Source: Trogon surrucura
Lineage: Eukaryota > Chordata > Aves > Trogoniformes > Trogonidae
Assembly (NCBI GenBank): GCA_020746105.1
Contig: JAJGST010000077.1
Location: 1-64,000, forward strand
Length of the DNA stretch: 64,000 bases
Direction: 5' to 3'
In this document: positions 21,966 through 34,189 of the stretch, piece by piece
Layout: each line of letters starts with the position of its first letter
Position numbering within the stretch: the stretch's first letter is position 1
Translations under genes and position numbers: made by a program
Notes under the pieces: model-generated
The model's input: the letters and a program-made list of their open reading frames with translations, nothing else
Database searches by the model: none
Told to the model about the DNA's origin: nothing

Positions 21966-23255
21966 TCCTGTACAGACTGAGAAGCCTCCCAATACAAGTT
22001 GGACACCCCTGCACCCCATCCAGTACAGACTGGGATCCCTCCTTGTGCAAACAGGAGTCTCTGGTCCTCTCCACTATAGGCTGGGATCACAGAATCACAG
22101 AATAATCTGGGTTGGGAGGGACTTCAAAGATCATCTCGCTCCAACCCCCCTGCCATGGCAGGGCCATCTCCCACTAGATCCGGTTGCTCAGGGCTCCATC
22201 CAGCCTGGCCTTGGACACTCTCAGGGATGGAGCATCCACAATCTCTCTGGGCAACCTGTTCCCGCGCCTCACCACCCTCAGGGTAAGGAACTTCTTCCTT
22301 ACATCTAGTCTAAGCCTACGCTTTTCCAGCTTCCATCCAGTACCCCCACTCCCAGTACAAACTGGACACCCCTGCTCCTCTCACTCTGCAGACTGGGATC
22401 CAGTACAAACTTGAACACCTGAGCATACACCAATATAGATTGGGATGTTCCCCAATACAAACTGGCCATCCCTGGACCTCTTCCAACACAGACTGAGATC
22501 CCTTCCAGTACAAACTAGACACCCCTTGACCTATCCCAGTACAGATTGGGAGCATTCCCCGGGCAAACTGGACCACTGTGGACCTCTCCCAGTACAGACT
22601 GGGATCCATCCCAGCAGTAATTGGAACCCCTGGGCCTCTCCCAGTATAAACTGGGGTCACTCCCAGGCCAGACTGGACCTCCCTGGCCTCCCCCAGTAGT
22701 GACAGGGATCCCTGCCAGTAATAATAGGATCCCCAGGACCTCTCTCAGTAGAGACTGGGATCCCTCCCAGTACAAACTGCATGTCCCTGGACCCTTCCCA
22801 GGAGAGACTACAATCTCTCCCAGTACAAACTGGACCACCTGGGACTATTCCTAGATAGACTAGGAACACTCCCAATGCAAAGTGGACCATATGGGCCTCT
22901 CCCCATAGAGGGTGAGATCCCCCACTGCACAAGGTGGACTTCCCTGAACCCCTCCCACTACAGACTGGGATCCCTCTACTGTACAAACTGGAAGCCCCTG
23001 GGATTTCCCACTGTAAATGGGGAACAATCCAGTAATAACTGGGTGCCTTGAGCCCCTCCCACTACAAAACTAGAATCACTGCCACTACAAACAGGACTCC
23101 CAGGACCTCTCCCAGTACAGATTGGGATCCCTCACTGCACAAACTAGACTCCCCAGGCCTCTCCCAGTACAGACAGGTATCCACCCCAGAACAAACTTGG
23201 AGATATCACAATATAGATCTTGAAGATATCACAAACTGGAGATATCACAATAAAG
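21966..23255. repeat. 53-bp minisatellite (CCCAGTACARACTGGGATCC type)
   Basis: Tandem repeat of about 53 bp. A typical unit runs TGGGATCCCTCCCAGTACAA, then a 13-base variable part, then GGACCTCTCCCAGTACAGAC. About twenty diverged units lie on both sides of a CR1 insertion at 22089-22345. Open frames here exist only because the unit seldom gives a stop codon. Confidence 0.88.
22089..22345 (-). mobile_element. CR1 LINE 3' end inserted in the minisatellite
   Basis: CACAGAATCACAGAATAATC, then CCCCCCTGCCATGGCAGGG, is the CR1 3' UTR in reverse, followed by the end of ORF2. It interrupts the 53-bp array. Confidence 0.85.
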
Positions 23256-23260
23256 ACTGG

Positions 23261-24062
23261 TGTCCTGGGTTTAGCTAAAAAAATCAGTTCTGTTTAGTGA
23301 TTTTTACTTTCCAGTTTAGTGTCTTCTAAAAGGCTGCACGCTCTGAAGTCAGCAGCGTGTTTCTGCAGACAGTGTGTGCTACTGGCAGTGATAACACCTG
23401 ATGTTTACGGTCACTCCCTGGGATTGGGATGCAGAAAGGCTCTTGCTTATACTTATTCCTGTAGTGCCCAAGGCCACTGCTGGTTCCTGTGTGCCACGCT
23501 GGGGGTGCTGGGTAGTAAGAGGGGGGCACAAGGAAGTAAAAGGTTGCACCTCCGGGGGGTAACAGACAGGACAGGTGACCAACAAGAGTATTCCATCCCA
23601 TATACATCATATTTAGTATAAATGGAGTGATCACGAGAGTTTCGGCCCTTCTTCCTTCTTTTGCGCTTTTCTGCAGTGACCAGTGTCCAGGGAGGACTCT
23701 GTCCAATCTCCTGATTTTGATCCGGATCCTGAGTTCCCGAATCCAGCTCCCTGCATCCAGCTCCCGCTGGTGCTGAGCCTGGGGTTTCCCCAGTGCCTCC
23801 TGCTCTGCAGCATCAGTGGGGATTGATATCCGGGTGGGAGTTGGGTTGGATATCAGGCTTCTATATAGTTGTACATAGTTTCTTTATTTTTACCATTTAA
23901 TTATTATTTCCACTATTGTTTCGTTAAAGATGGTCTAGTTTTTCTTCCCTAACCCGTAAGTCTCTGTGCCTCTCTCCCTTTTCCTTCCCATTTAGGGTCG
24001 AAAGAGGGGGTTAGAGAGCGTCTGTCTGCGTTTAGTGGCCGACTCAGCCCTAACCCGCGACA
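23261..24062 (+). mobile_element. Solo LTR, family A (inverted copy at 41051-41861)
   Basis: 802 bp from TGTCCTGGGTTTAGC to CCTAACCCGCGACA. A long copy of the same sequence lies in reverse at 41051-41861; in a 100-codon stretch the two translate to nearly the same residues. No target duplication is visible, so at least one end may be recombined. Confidence 0.75.
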
Positions 24063-24369
24063 TCTTCCCAAGTCGCTGTGATTCTTTGCCCGTGATCTTA
24101 AATGGTAGGTTATCACCCTCCCTGTCCTTAATCTCAAACCCTTGAGCCTTTCTAGTTGAAATTACCTCCCTTCACATCACTGTGGAAATGGGAGTGGGAG
24201 GAGAAGTGAGCTGGAGACAGCGTGGTTCTTTTTCCCTGTTGGCTTGAACCATGGCAGGGGTGTACAATGACGTAACACCATGGTCCTCCAAGTGCCAGAC
24301 CCCAAGTGACACACAGAGACCAGAGCACAGATGATGATTCACATGTCATTCCTGTCTGACACCCTGATC

Positions 24370-24650
24370 AACCTTTCAAACGACATGACTGGCTTGGTGG
24401 GTGAGTACTGGATGTCAGTCAGGCTTTCAACACCACCTACGATAAAATCCTCACCGACAACCTGGGGCAGCACGGGCTGGACGAGCAGGCAGTGAAGTGG
24501 ATTGAAAACTGAACAGCCGGGCCCGAGCGCGGCCGTCGGTGGCACGAGGTCTCACTGGAGGCCTGTCCCCAGTGGTGCACTGCAAGGACCCTCAGTGGGT
24601 CCAGTCCTGTCCCCCAGCTGTACTTTTGGGATCCTGTCATTCTGGGATCT
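24370..24650 (+). mobile_element. Decayed CR1 LINE fragment (RT region)
   Basis: GATGTCAGTCAGGCTTTCAA, then GGGCTGGACGAGCAG, then TGGAGGCCTGTCCCCAGTGG parallels the DVSKAFDT..GLDEQ..WRPVPSGVPQ part of CR1 ORF2, with stops and shifts. Confidence 0.6.
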
Positions 24651-24889
24651 CCTCCCTGGGAAATCAGGGCTGCCGGGCCCCTCTCTGACGTGCCGATGCT
24701 CTGCCGTGTGTGGCGTGCAGAGCCAACGAGAGGGAAGAGGGGTCATGGCAAGTGAGGACCTGAGCGTGGCAGGGACAGTATGCGATAAGAGGGGAAACTC
24801 CTCCTGGTGTTTGGTGTAACTGAGCTCGAATTCTCCATGGCACCCGTGAAGTCTTTGTTTCTGATGAGGAGCTCTTAACACAACGTCAA

Positions 24890-25509
24890 TGTTGCGGTTT
24901 TCAAAGGGAAAGGTCGCAAAAACGACAAAACTTATCTACATGTAGGTAGGCTGGCACTTCTTTATTGCAGCGCTGGGAAGCCTGGAAACCACCCGATGCT
25001 TCGGATACATCACAGCAATTCAGCCTATTTATACCTTTTTTTATGCAAAACTATGATCTTTAACATATTTTAACATAAACATGCATACAATGCCCGCTAT
25101 TAATTTTAACCTTTATAATGATTGGTTCAGCCCCTATTAATATTAATATATCTTATTTCTATACAATCGTTGGTCGTTGCAGTGAGACCACATTTGATCA
25201 CAGGGCACACAAGAAATAGGGAGGCACACCTGCGTATATTGATCTGTCTAAGTGAAATATGCTGGTATTGTTAAAGTGCAGGTGCAGTGCTACAGATCTG
25301 GCTTTGCCAAGTACAAAACATTCCCTGCCAGTTTTGCAACTTGTAACAGCTCTAGCTCCAGCCATTTTCATAAGGCCTGCGCCTGTGATTTGGTAGCATA
25401 AGTGAAATTTTGTGTATTTCTTCTCCTTATCAAAAAACTAATTTAATTAAAATAGTGAGTAGTATTCATTAAGCAATTAGCTCTTTAAAACTTAAATTTG
25501 AGTACAACA
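24890..25509 (-). repeat. 3' LTR of the gamma-like provirus
   Basis: 620 bp. On the minus strand it begins TGTTGTACTCAAATT directly after the polypurine tract CAAAGGGGGCAA and ends CTTTGAAAACCGCAACA. An AATAAA-like signal lies around 24960 (plus TTTATT). Confidence 0.85.
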
Positions 25510-25700
25510 TTGCCCCCTTTGAAAGTATTGGTCATCATATTCCAATACTTCTACGTAGCTAACTTATACATTTGTTACCTCAATAGATTCAAAACCAGAA
25601 TTGTCATATGATGGTGGGTTATATGGTGGTGGATCATGTTGTCTTGACACTGTTGTCCCAATTCTTCGAGTCCAGTTGGTTCCCCTTTCGAATTCTTTCT

Positions 25701-27280
25701 TCATATGACAGTGGCAATTAAGGTCATAAGAAACACTGTACCCATTAGCAGCAGTGTTTCAGTTAGTGATGTTACCCAAGATTTTAAGTTCAGGCCCAAT
25801 CCCTCAAAAACTTTATTAATCCAGTTTGTCTGCATATCTTCTCTAATTATCTGTGTGTCTTTTTCTATTTGTCTCAAGTGGTCCCAGTCATGTTTTACAT
25901 CTGCAGTAACATTTGGAATGTGTACACAGAAATGATCTATTTTATCTTTCAGGAATCCGCACACTCCATGTTCTTTTAATAATAACATATCCAGGGTCAT
26001 TCGATTTTGCAAAACCATATTAGAGGTAGCTTGTAACTGTATATTCATTTGTCTAAATCCTTTTCGTGTCACATTTGCCAGCCGTTCAACTTGTCTAGTT
26101 AATCAATACAGCCATTCTCTGTTTCTACAGGATGCTCTAGGATTTCAAAGGGACTCTAATGCCCATCCAGTCTTTACCCCAGTTCCTGGATCACGCCAAA
26201 TATCTTATTCTCTTAATCCTGATCTTTTCACTCAGGTCAATTGTAAATTTTCCTGAATGCCTTTCAAGGGAGACTTTTTCCATATTGGACATAGTGTAGG
26301 CAGTCCTAAAGTAATCTACCTAACTTTTCCGTCCAAGGGTAGATGGGATGTCCATGTACCACCGCTCAAGGCCCAGACTAAATGTCCAGGACTTGGAATT
26401 GTGCACCTTCGACAACTAATTCTAAAAGGGGAGGTCTTATTCAAGGAACTTTCCTATCTTCTGCATAAGCATCTATATTTTAAGGCTGCCAGCAAATGAG
26501 GGATCCTTTGGATTGCTGAGTTAATTGTGGCACAATTATGTACTTGGGTACATTGCCACCAGGGAACTACTACTTTTTCTTTTTCCCTTGCAGTAGTACC
26601 TTTGTCCATCACAAATTTGTCTTCTACGAGTCTTGATCCTTCCCACTCAAAGCACCACGGGGTCTCTGCCGTGTACTTAAACTGGAAGTTTACACTTACA
26701 GTCCAAATGGAATCCCATCCCTCTTCCTGCTTTAAAGTTTGGTCATCTTGCTTACACTCCAGTCTCAGTCATTCTAGATATGTTCTTCCTTGTAGGTTCA
26801 TCATATCTGCACCACTCAACATCGTAGCCTAATGGGAGTGTATTGGTAATTTAACAGTTTATAGCCATCAACTCTTTTTCCTGGGCTTTTCCATTGTTTT
26901 CTAATATAATCCACCTTTTCTTGCTAATCAGTTACAGGTTTTTGTTCACAATGAATGGTCTCATTTCTTCCTACGACGGATAGGTTCATTGTTAAAATGC
27001 CCCATGGGATAGGTTCTCCCACTGCTTGAGGTATTGGCAAACAGGCTGTAATCTGTGACACATTTTGCAAATTCACGAACCCTTTAAATAGTCCTATCAC
27101 CAAATTTTCTTCCTCGGCTTCCTTTGGTATCGAGATTACCTGATCAGAATCAATGTTTCGTTTCTCTCTTTCCAAAGTTCGAGTTGTCTGGACTTGGGCC
27201 TGGGTTTGTAACGATCCAGTTTCTTTCAACATATCCACCACCATATACTGCAAGATAAACAAAAACCCAAACTTAATCAT
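25701..27280 (-). pseudogene. Endogenous gamma-like env, broken
   Basis: The 5' part (27280-26924) starts MIKFGFLFILQYMVV, a signal-peptide-like run, and continues as SU with NVS, NLS and NET glycosylation sites. The middle is interrupted by stops. The 3' part (26072-25701) is the TM subunit: a coiled-coil helix, an immunosuppressive-like stretch, cysteines followed by CVHIPNVT, then a final membrane span. The usual double cysteine of CX6CC is altered (HFC). It cannot make a full envelope protein. Confidence 0.85.
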
Positions 27281-27473
27281 GTTTTAAAAGTAATTTCAGA
27301 GTCTCCAGGTCCCTGGTTCCTTTCTTCACTCGAGTATAGTGGATCCACGCGTCTGATTCAGCAATCTTGATTGGAGTAAAGGTGGTCAACAACACTTGGT
27401 ACGTCCTTTCCACCTTTCTTTCAAAGGCTCTTCATTCCAAACCTTCACATATACATGGTCTCCTCGTTGTACC

Positions 27474-30360
27474 TCATGGACTGGATTTTCCAGAGTCAAA
27501 GGTCAGTTCCACACCAGGGTACTTCGGAGCCTGGCTAAGGTTTTTTCCAAGAGAAAGCAAATAGCTATAGATATCTTGTTTCCCTGGTACATACGTATGT
27601 GGATTAAGTTCAGGGTTTTCATATGGTTTTCCATGCATTATTTCATATGGACTTGCTGACATTCCACTTCAAGGTTTTACTCTTATTTGCAGCAGTGCAA
27701 GTGGGAGTGCCTGAGGCCATTGCAGCTTGGCTTCCCGACAGATTTTACTGATTTGTCTCTCTAAAGTTTGGTTCGTTCTTTCTACCTTTCCACTAGATTG
27801 TGGCCTCCGGGGGGCAGGCAGGTCCCAAGAGATTCCCAGGACTTTGCTCACCTCCCGTACTACCGTGGCCACAAAATGCGGTCCTCTGTCTGATGCTATT
27901 CCAAAAGGAACCCCAAATCCAGGAATAATTTCCCGCAAGAGCCATTTCAGTTTCTTTAACTTGACTGGTGCGACAGAGAAAGGCTTCTGACCATGCAGAA
28001 AAAGTGTCAACCCCGACTAATATGTATTTATACCCTCTACACCTAGGTAGCTCTGTAAAGTCAATCTGCCAATAATCTCCTGGTTCTACTCCTGTTTTTA
28101 TTTTGCCCAATTGAAATTTCTTTGGGACTACTGGATTATTCTTTAAACAAATTTCACACTTTGGAATAACCGACTTAGCAATTTCTAACATCCGTGCTGA
28201 TACTACACTCCTTTTTAGGAGTTGTACAATGGCTTCCGCACCCCAGTGACACTCCCCGTGTTTTATCTGCAAAATTTCTCTTGTAAGTAAAGGAGGTATT
28301 ACTACCTGTCCCGTGACTGTTGTCCGCCACTCTTCTGAATTTTTCTTTGCATTCAATAATCGTGCCAACATTTCATCTTCGCCTGAATATTTTGGTGTCT
28401 CTTTAGGAAGAGTGACAGTTCTAGTGGGGATAATTGCCATCTGAGATGCTACTACTTGTTGTTGCGCCACTCTTCTAGCAGTAATATCTGCTAATCTCTT
28501 TCCTTCAGCTCTCTTTGTGTTTCCTGCTTGATGTGCTTTACGGTGCATGATTGCTACTTGAATTGGTCCTTGTACTGCCAATAATAATTGCAATATTTCC
28601 TTTTGATGCTTAACATTTGTTGCTTGGGAGGATAATAATCCTCTTTCTTTCCATAGGGCACCATGGACATGAATTACTCCAAAAGCGTATTTAGAATCAG
28701 TCCATATATTAACTCTTTTTCCTTTTCTCAATTTCAGTGCCCGTGTTAATGCAATTAATTCTGCTTTCTGTGCAAATGTTGCACAAGGTAATGCACTGGC
28801 TTCTATTACCATAGTTTCGGTTGTTACCGCACATCCAGCGTGGCGGGTTCCATCCAGGATGAAGCTGGAGCCATCTGTGAACAATTCCCGATCAGGTTCT
28901 TCAAGAGGGACATCTTTTAAGTGTCGCCGACTGGAATATGTGTGTTCAATAGCTGTGATTCAGTCATGTTTCAGTTGTTGTTCTTCCTGTGAAGTGCTCA
29001 GAACCACTGCTGGACTCACAAGGTTAGTTGTCTTTAAAATCACACCACCTTGCTCAGTAAGGATCACTTGATACTTCATCATTCTACTAGCTCCTGCTCG
29101 TAAGCAAGAGGGCCATCCCTTGCTTACTGAGTCTAATTGTTTGGAAAAGTACCCCACTGGCCTTTCCCAACTACCTATTCTCTGTGTCAGGACTCCCAGA
29201 GCTGGGTGTTGTCTTTCATGAACAAACAATTGAAAGTCTTTAGTCAGGTCCAGTAGTCCCAAGGCTGGCACTGTCATCAGGTCTATTTTAAGTTTCCGGA
29301 AAGCCTCTTGTTGTTGCTTTCCCCATACAAAATGGGCAGATTTTTGGGCTTCTGACAATGGCTTAGCTAGTAGACCATAGTCCATGATCCAAAGCTTACA
29401 CCATCCTGTCATTCCCCAAAATGCTCTTAGTTCAGGTACGTTCCGAGGTTCCAGAATAGCACAAACTGCTTCCTTTCAGTTGGTCCCCAGTCTCTGTTGT
29501 CCCTTTGAGATTTCAAAACCCAAATATATCACTACTTGTCTCGCAGTTTGAGCCTTTCTCTTTGACACCTTGTACCCGTTTAATCACAAGAAGTTCCAAA
29601 GTTCAACTGTTTCCTGTATACAGGCTGATTCGTCTTCGGCGGCTGTCAGGATGTCGTCTACACAACAGAAGGCATTTTTTAAACCAAGCACTGTAAACCA
29701 CTGATGACTCTCTTCTAAGGCTGTTAATAGCATATCTGGGTTTGCTACAACTGGGTCTTTCACAATCTGATTTACAGGTCTGAAGTCCTGAACAAGTCTG
29801 TGTTCTCCATTCGGTTTCTTTGCTGGTAAAATAGGCGTGTTATATTCTGATTCGCATTCTTCTAAAATTTTATATTTCAAAAATTTATCAATTAATTTCT
29901 TAATTCCTTGTTTTGTTTCAGGTTTAATTGGATATTGTTTGACCTTGACTGGTTTAGCTCCTTCTTTCCATTCAACCTTTATTGGTTGTGCTAATTTAGA
30001 TTTTCCTGGGATACCAGTCTCCCATACCACGGGGATTACTGCATTCTCCACTTCTGGGGATATTTCCAGTACCTTTGGTTTCTTTTTTATCATCAAAATT
30101 TCCCCTGTTTTTGACTCAGGTATTTTTAACAACAAGTCCTCATCCTCAAAAACAATTTGAGCATTTAATTTGGCTAATAAGTCACTTCCCATTAAAGGTA
30201 TGGGACATTCTGGGACACATAAAAATTCATGTGCTATTTCTTTACTCCCAAATCGCAAATTTAGGGGCTGTAGGAATGGCCTATTTTCCTCTTTCCCTGT
30301 GACCCCCACAATCTCAGCAGTCCTTTTTCCCAGTTTTCCTATTGGTTTGTTTAACACAGA
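27474..30360 (-). pseudogene. Endogenous gamma-like pol (PR, RT, RNase H, IN), broken
   Basis: 30357-29584 carries the end of protease and the start of RT. The protease active-site region at about 30360-30390 is out of frame with it. The RT fingers are followed directly by CVDDIL, so about 130 residues of the palm are deleted, and the first catalytic aspartate position reads LGLKNAF. 29412-28960 is the RT connection. 28884-27793 holds RNase H (TDGSS, AELIALTRAL, WTDSKYAF) and integrase (the HHCC region, then WQIDFTELP). After a frameshift, 28010-27669 has SDRGPHF and SSGKVERTNQTL, completing the DDE set. 27662-27474 is the integrase tail. Confidence 0.9.
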
Positions 30361-31658
30361 ACAAGTTGCACCTTATCCACCAGAAATGTAACTTCTTTTT
30401 TTCAGTCTCTTTGCCTCGATTATTGTAAACTTTCCAGGCTATTTCCAGTAGTCTGTCCAAATTTCGCGTTTCCGCTCCTTCCAATTTCTGAAGTTTCTTT
30501 CTAATATCCTCCCGGGATTGCCCTAAAAATATACCATACAGGATCCACTGCTGGTATCTTTTTAATCTTTCCACCTGCTCGTCTCGGTTTGGATCCCACT
30601 GCGGATCCCCAGTAGGAAAATGCTGATCTACGGTGCCAGTAATAATTCCAGCATGTACATCCTCTTCCGCACACATCCTGGCAGTCCTTAAGACCATTTG
30701 GTTTTCAGTGGAATCCATAACGGTGTCCAAAATCACCTGTGTGTCATCCCAATCTGGATTCTGTAATTATCATCCCCATTACTCTCCCCACTTTACCGGG
30801 ATCCTCTCTATAGGGACCGGCCGTCTCTTTCCAGATTAGAAGGTCCGAGGGCGAAAAGGGTATTTTTACATATACTGGTCCCCATTGCCCCACTCCCTGC
30901 CTTAAGGGAGCTATTAATCGTTTCCCAGTTTGTGACCTTAACGGAGTTACCAAGTGGGTACGCTGTCTCGTTCTTCTGCTCACAGCGGGGGGAGAATCCA
31001 ATCCGAGTGACTCTTCCCCCATTCCGATACTATCCGGCCCCAAACGTGACACTTTAGGTTCTGATGCTGACCTCGTGTTCAGAGAATCGGCACCAGAATC
31101 AGGTTTAACTTTAAAAGGGGGCGAGGGAGGAGAATGAGGGGGGGGATAAATCAGAACAGGAGCTATAGGAGCTGATGGTGCTGTATCTAATTCGGGCCCC
31201 AGACAGTCCTGTCCCTTTTCCTTTTCCTTTAAAGCCAAATGCTTACGGCACATTTTGGTGGAGGCACAGGCCAAACAAATCTCCTGTATTTTCTTCTCTT
31301 TTACTCACAGAGGCATTTCTTTTGTTACAAGTCTGATCATTCATCTTACAATCTGCCATTCTGGCTTTTCTCGAAGGTAAAAGAATAAATCAACATACGG
31401 AAGATCATCCCATTTTCCTTCCCTTCTACAAAACAACATTAATTGCAGAATAGTATTATAATTCAAAGTCCCGTTCAGAGGCCATTTCTCACCGTCTTCT
31501 AAATCATGTAATAACCATTCATGGTTACAATAACCAATAAGTAAATCTTTTCGAAATTCCTCCTTTAACTCCTTCCCGTGTGCTAGGAGACATCCCAGAG
31601 GTGAGGTATTAGGGATGGACTCCTGATTTCCCCCAAATAACTTGGCAATTTTCGACAC
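30314..31658 (-). pseudogene. Endogenous gamma-like gag, broken
   Basis: 31658-31341 is a matrix-like start (MSKIAKLFGGNQESI). 31274-30744 is a proline-rich p12-like region entering capsid (PFSPSDLLIWKE, a gammaretroviral capsid start). 30736-30314 is the capsid end (GQSREDIRKKLQKLEG). No intact zinc knuckle was seen at the end. Three frames are needed to read through. A T-rich run at 31678-31713 precedes it on the plus strand. Confidence 0.85.
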
Positions 31659-32296
31659 TTTCTCTTTTTTATTTCTTCTTTTTTTTTTTCTTTTTCTTTT
31701 TTTTTTTTTTTTTTAATCTCACAACCGTTTCATCCTTACGCTTCGCTCCTCTCCGGCCACTCCCCTCACCCCGCAACAGAGCCACGGATCAAAACTCCGC
31801 ACTCGCTTCATGCGCAGTTGCACGTCTCAATCTCATACACTCACACAGTTTGCAAAGACACAGATTATGACATAAACCAAAAAGGTACCTTATTAGACAT
31901 ACACTTTTCACGCACACACGGGCCAATACCAATGCAAATACAAATGCCAACCCTGTGATCGCTTTCCTGCTCCTTACAGGCTTCCAAATACCAGGAATTT
32001 CCTAACCCAACCGTGCGGAACTTTCGCTCCATCTGACTGGCAGGCTCCTGGGCCTCCCAAGCCCAACCAAGCAGGGTCTCTGCCACCGCGACTTATGGGT
32101 TAGTTCATCGGGATAGCCCCCCCAAATTTTAAAGAAGTGCCTCATCGTCCAGAGAACGTTGAGAGGAGCCGTAAGAGTCGAAGGTGATGTTTCTCCCTAA
32201 CAATTCCTCGGTGCCGGCTGGAGTTCGATCAGCGCTCGATCTCGTCCAGTCTCACTCGCAAGGTCCTGCTGTCCGTCCCACCTGGGTGGCCAAAAC

Positions 32297-32394
32297 TGTT
32301 GCGGTTTTCAAAGGGAAGATTGCAAAAACGGCAGAACCTCTCTGCACCTCTCTGGTATTGGTATTAAAGTGCAGGTGCAGTGACATAGATCCGG
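32297..32394 (-). repeat. 5' LTR remnant of the gamma-like provirus
   Basis: TGTTGCGGTTTTCAAAGGGA and TAAAGTGCAGGTGCAGTG match the two separated parts of the 3' LTR (24890 and 25270), showing an internal deletion of about 0.3 kb before the LTR was truncated. Confidence 0.75.
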
Positions 32395-33583
32395 TGTCAT
32401 GGTTTGACCCTGGCCGGCTGCCAGGTGCCCACACAGCCGCTCTCTCACTCCCCCTTCTCCGCTAGACAGAGGGAAGAAAATATTTCCAAGGGCTCAGCAT
32501 TTGAGATAAGGACAGGGAGATCACTCTCATATACCGTCCCAGGGAAAACAGACTTGATTTTTGGGAAATTAATTACATTTATTAAGAGAACATATCAGAG
32601 AGGAACAGTGAGAAATAAGATAAACCAAACAGATCTTAAAAGCAGAAACACCTTCCCCCCATCCCTCCCTTCTTCCTGGACTTAACGTCAATCCCAGTTT
32701 CTCCACCTCCTCCCCCCGAGCGGCGCAGGGGGACAGGGAGTGGGGGTTACGGTCAGTTCATCCGACGTTGGTTCCACCGCTGCTTCTTCACTCCGGGGGA
32801 GGACTCTTCACTCTTCCCCAGGGCCATTGTGGGGTCCCTCTCACGGGAGACAAGCTTCACACTCTCTTCTCCACGTGAGTCATCCCACGAAGGGCAATTC
32901 ATCACAAACTGCCCAACGGGAGACACCTCACGAGGGGCAGCCCACCCCTCGTGAGTCTGAGGCGCAGTCCTTCAGGGGAAACTGCTCCAGCGTGAGTCCC
33001 CCGCAGCGTCCCAAAAGTCCCACCGGCCAACCTGCTCCATGGTGGGCATTCCCTCTTCCACGGGCTACAGGTTCCGGCAGCGACTTGCTCTGATGCAGCT
33101 TCCCACGGGCTACAGCCCCCTTCAGGCATCCACCCACACAGCGTGGAGTCCTCTGCACGGTGACATCTATGCGGTGATCCTCACGGTGGACATCTGCACC
33201 TCGCCCATGGGCTGCAGGGGGACAACCCGCTTCACCATGGTCCTCACCGCAGACGCGGGGGACTCTCTCTGCTCCGGCTCCTGGAGCTCATCCTCCCCCC
33301 CCCCCTTCTTCACTGACCCTGGTGTCTGCACAGATTCTCACTCCTCCATCTCTGTGCCAGCTGTTGTGGTGCAGTTCTTTTCCCCATTCTTAAATATGTT
33401 TCCACAGAGGGTTCCTCTCCTATCACTTTACTGACAGGCTCAGCCTTGGCCAGCGGTGGGTCCCTCTTTGGAGCCGGCTGGCATTGGCTCTATCAAACTT
33501 GGGGAGCTTCTAGCAGCTTCTTGCAGAAGCCACCCTGCAGCTCCCCCCCCGCCGCCAAAATCCAGCCAAGCCGACCCAATACA
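32395..33583 (-). mobile_element. Long LTR, family B (inverted copy at 55478-56465)
   Basis: 1189 bp with TG...CA ends (TGTCATGGTTTGACC to CGACCCAATACA), the same ends as the shorter solo LTR at 4845-5455. A reverse AATAAA lies near 32575. The family contains many imperfect units of the type CACGGGCTACAG / TCCAGCGTG. A plus-strand copy lies at 55478. No target duplication is visible. Confidence 0.8.
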
Positions 33584-34185
33584 ACTTTGTATGATTAGTT
33601 ACTGTGATTGCTGTGAAATAATTGTAATAAATTTAATATAAAATTTGACACGACCTACTAACACATTTCATAGCAGTTACTCGCCGGTATTAATCCGTGC
33701 AATAAATAGACGAAACGTCTGACAGCGTTCACGAAGAAGTCACGAGTCACTGATTGTTCAGTTCCTTCCCTCGGGGGCAGGAAGCCAACACAGATGCCGG
33801 TCATAGCCAGGGAGGCCAGGCCGACCAGCCGTCCTTCCTTGGAGGATCCCTCTGCCCCAAGTCTGGACATCCCGTGGCACCGATGCGCTGGCCTGGGACC
33901 CCAAGTGTCCGCCAGGGACGCGCTGGGCGGCGAGTGAAGTTCTCCTCGTGGCTGCGACTGGCCGCTGGTGACGCGCTGGCTGGCGAGTGACGCGCTCCCT
34001 GTGGCGCCGACTGGTCACTGGTAAAGCGCTGTCTCGGGAGACCAGAACTGGCGGCCAGTCGAGGTCAGGTGCCGGCATTTTCCCAGTGGCCAGTGCAGGT
34101 CAGGTGCCGGCATTTATTGGCCTCAGTAAGCATCAGTGCCCCGCAGAGGCTGGTAACATGTCGTCCTCAGGGCAGCTGAATGCCT
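33584..34185. other. No gene; short repeats of the GTGACGCGCT type
   Basis: 33910-34090 has several imperfect units of CTGGCGAGTGACGCGCTCC / ACTGGTCACTGG. The CGACTGGCCGCCAG...GACAGCGCTTTA part recurs in reverse at 60140-60200. Confidence 0.55.
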
Positions 34186-34189
34186 GGGG

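Larger units (their letters stand above)
24890..32394 (-). mobile_element. Decayed gammaretrovirus-like provirus (gag-pol-env)
   Basis: A 7.5-kb class I provirus in reverse. The 3' LTR is 24890-25509, then env (25701-27280), pol (27474-30360), gag (30314-31658) and a leader, with a 5' LTR remnant at 32297-32394. The terminal sequence TGTTGCGGTTTTCAAAGGG is shared by both LTRs. The 5' LTR has lost about 0.3 kb inside and is cut short where the LTR at 32395 begins. All genes carry frameshifts or deletions. Confidence 0.9.

Noticed and set aside
21966..23255. Possible CRISPR-like array of repeats and spacers
   Set aside because: Units and 'spacers' both drift and the host is a vertebrate; it is a minisatellite.
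32270..32296. Primer binding site of the gamma-like provirus
   Set aside because: The bases next to the 5' LTR remnant (TGGCCACCCAGGTGGGAC on the minus strand) start with TGG but I could not match them to a tRNA, so I do not call it.
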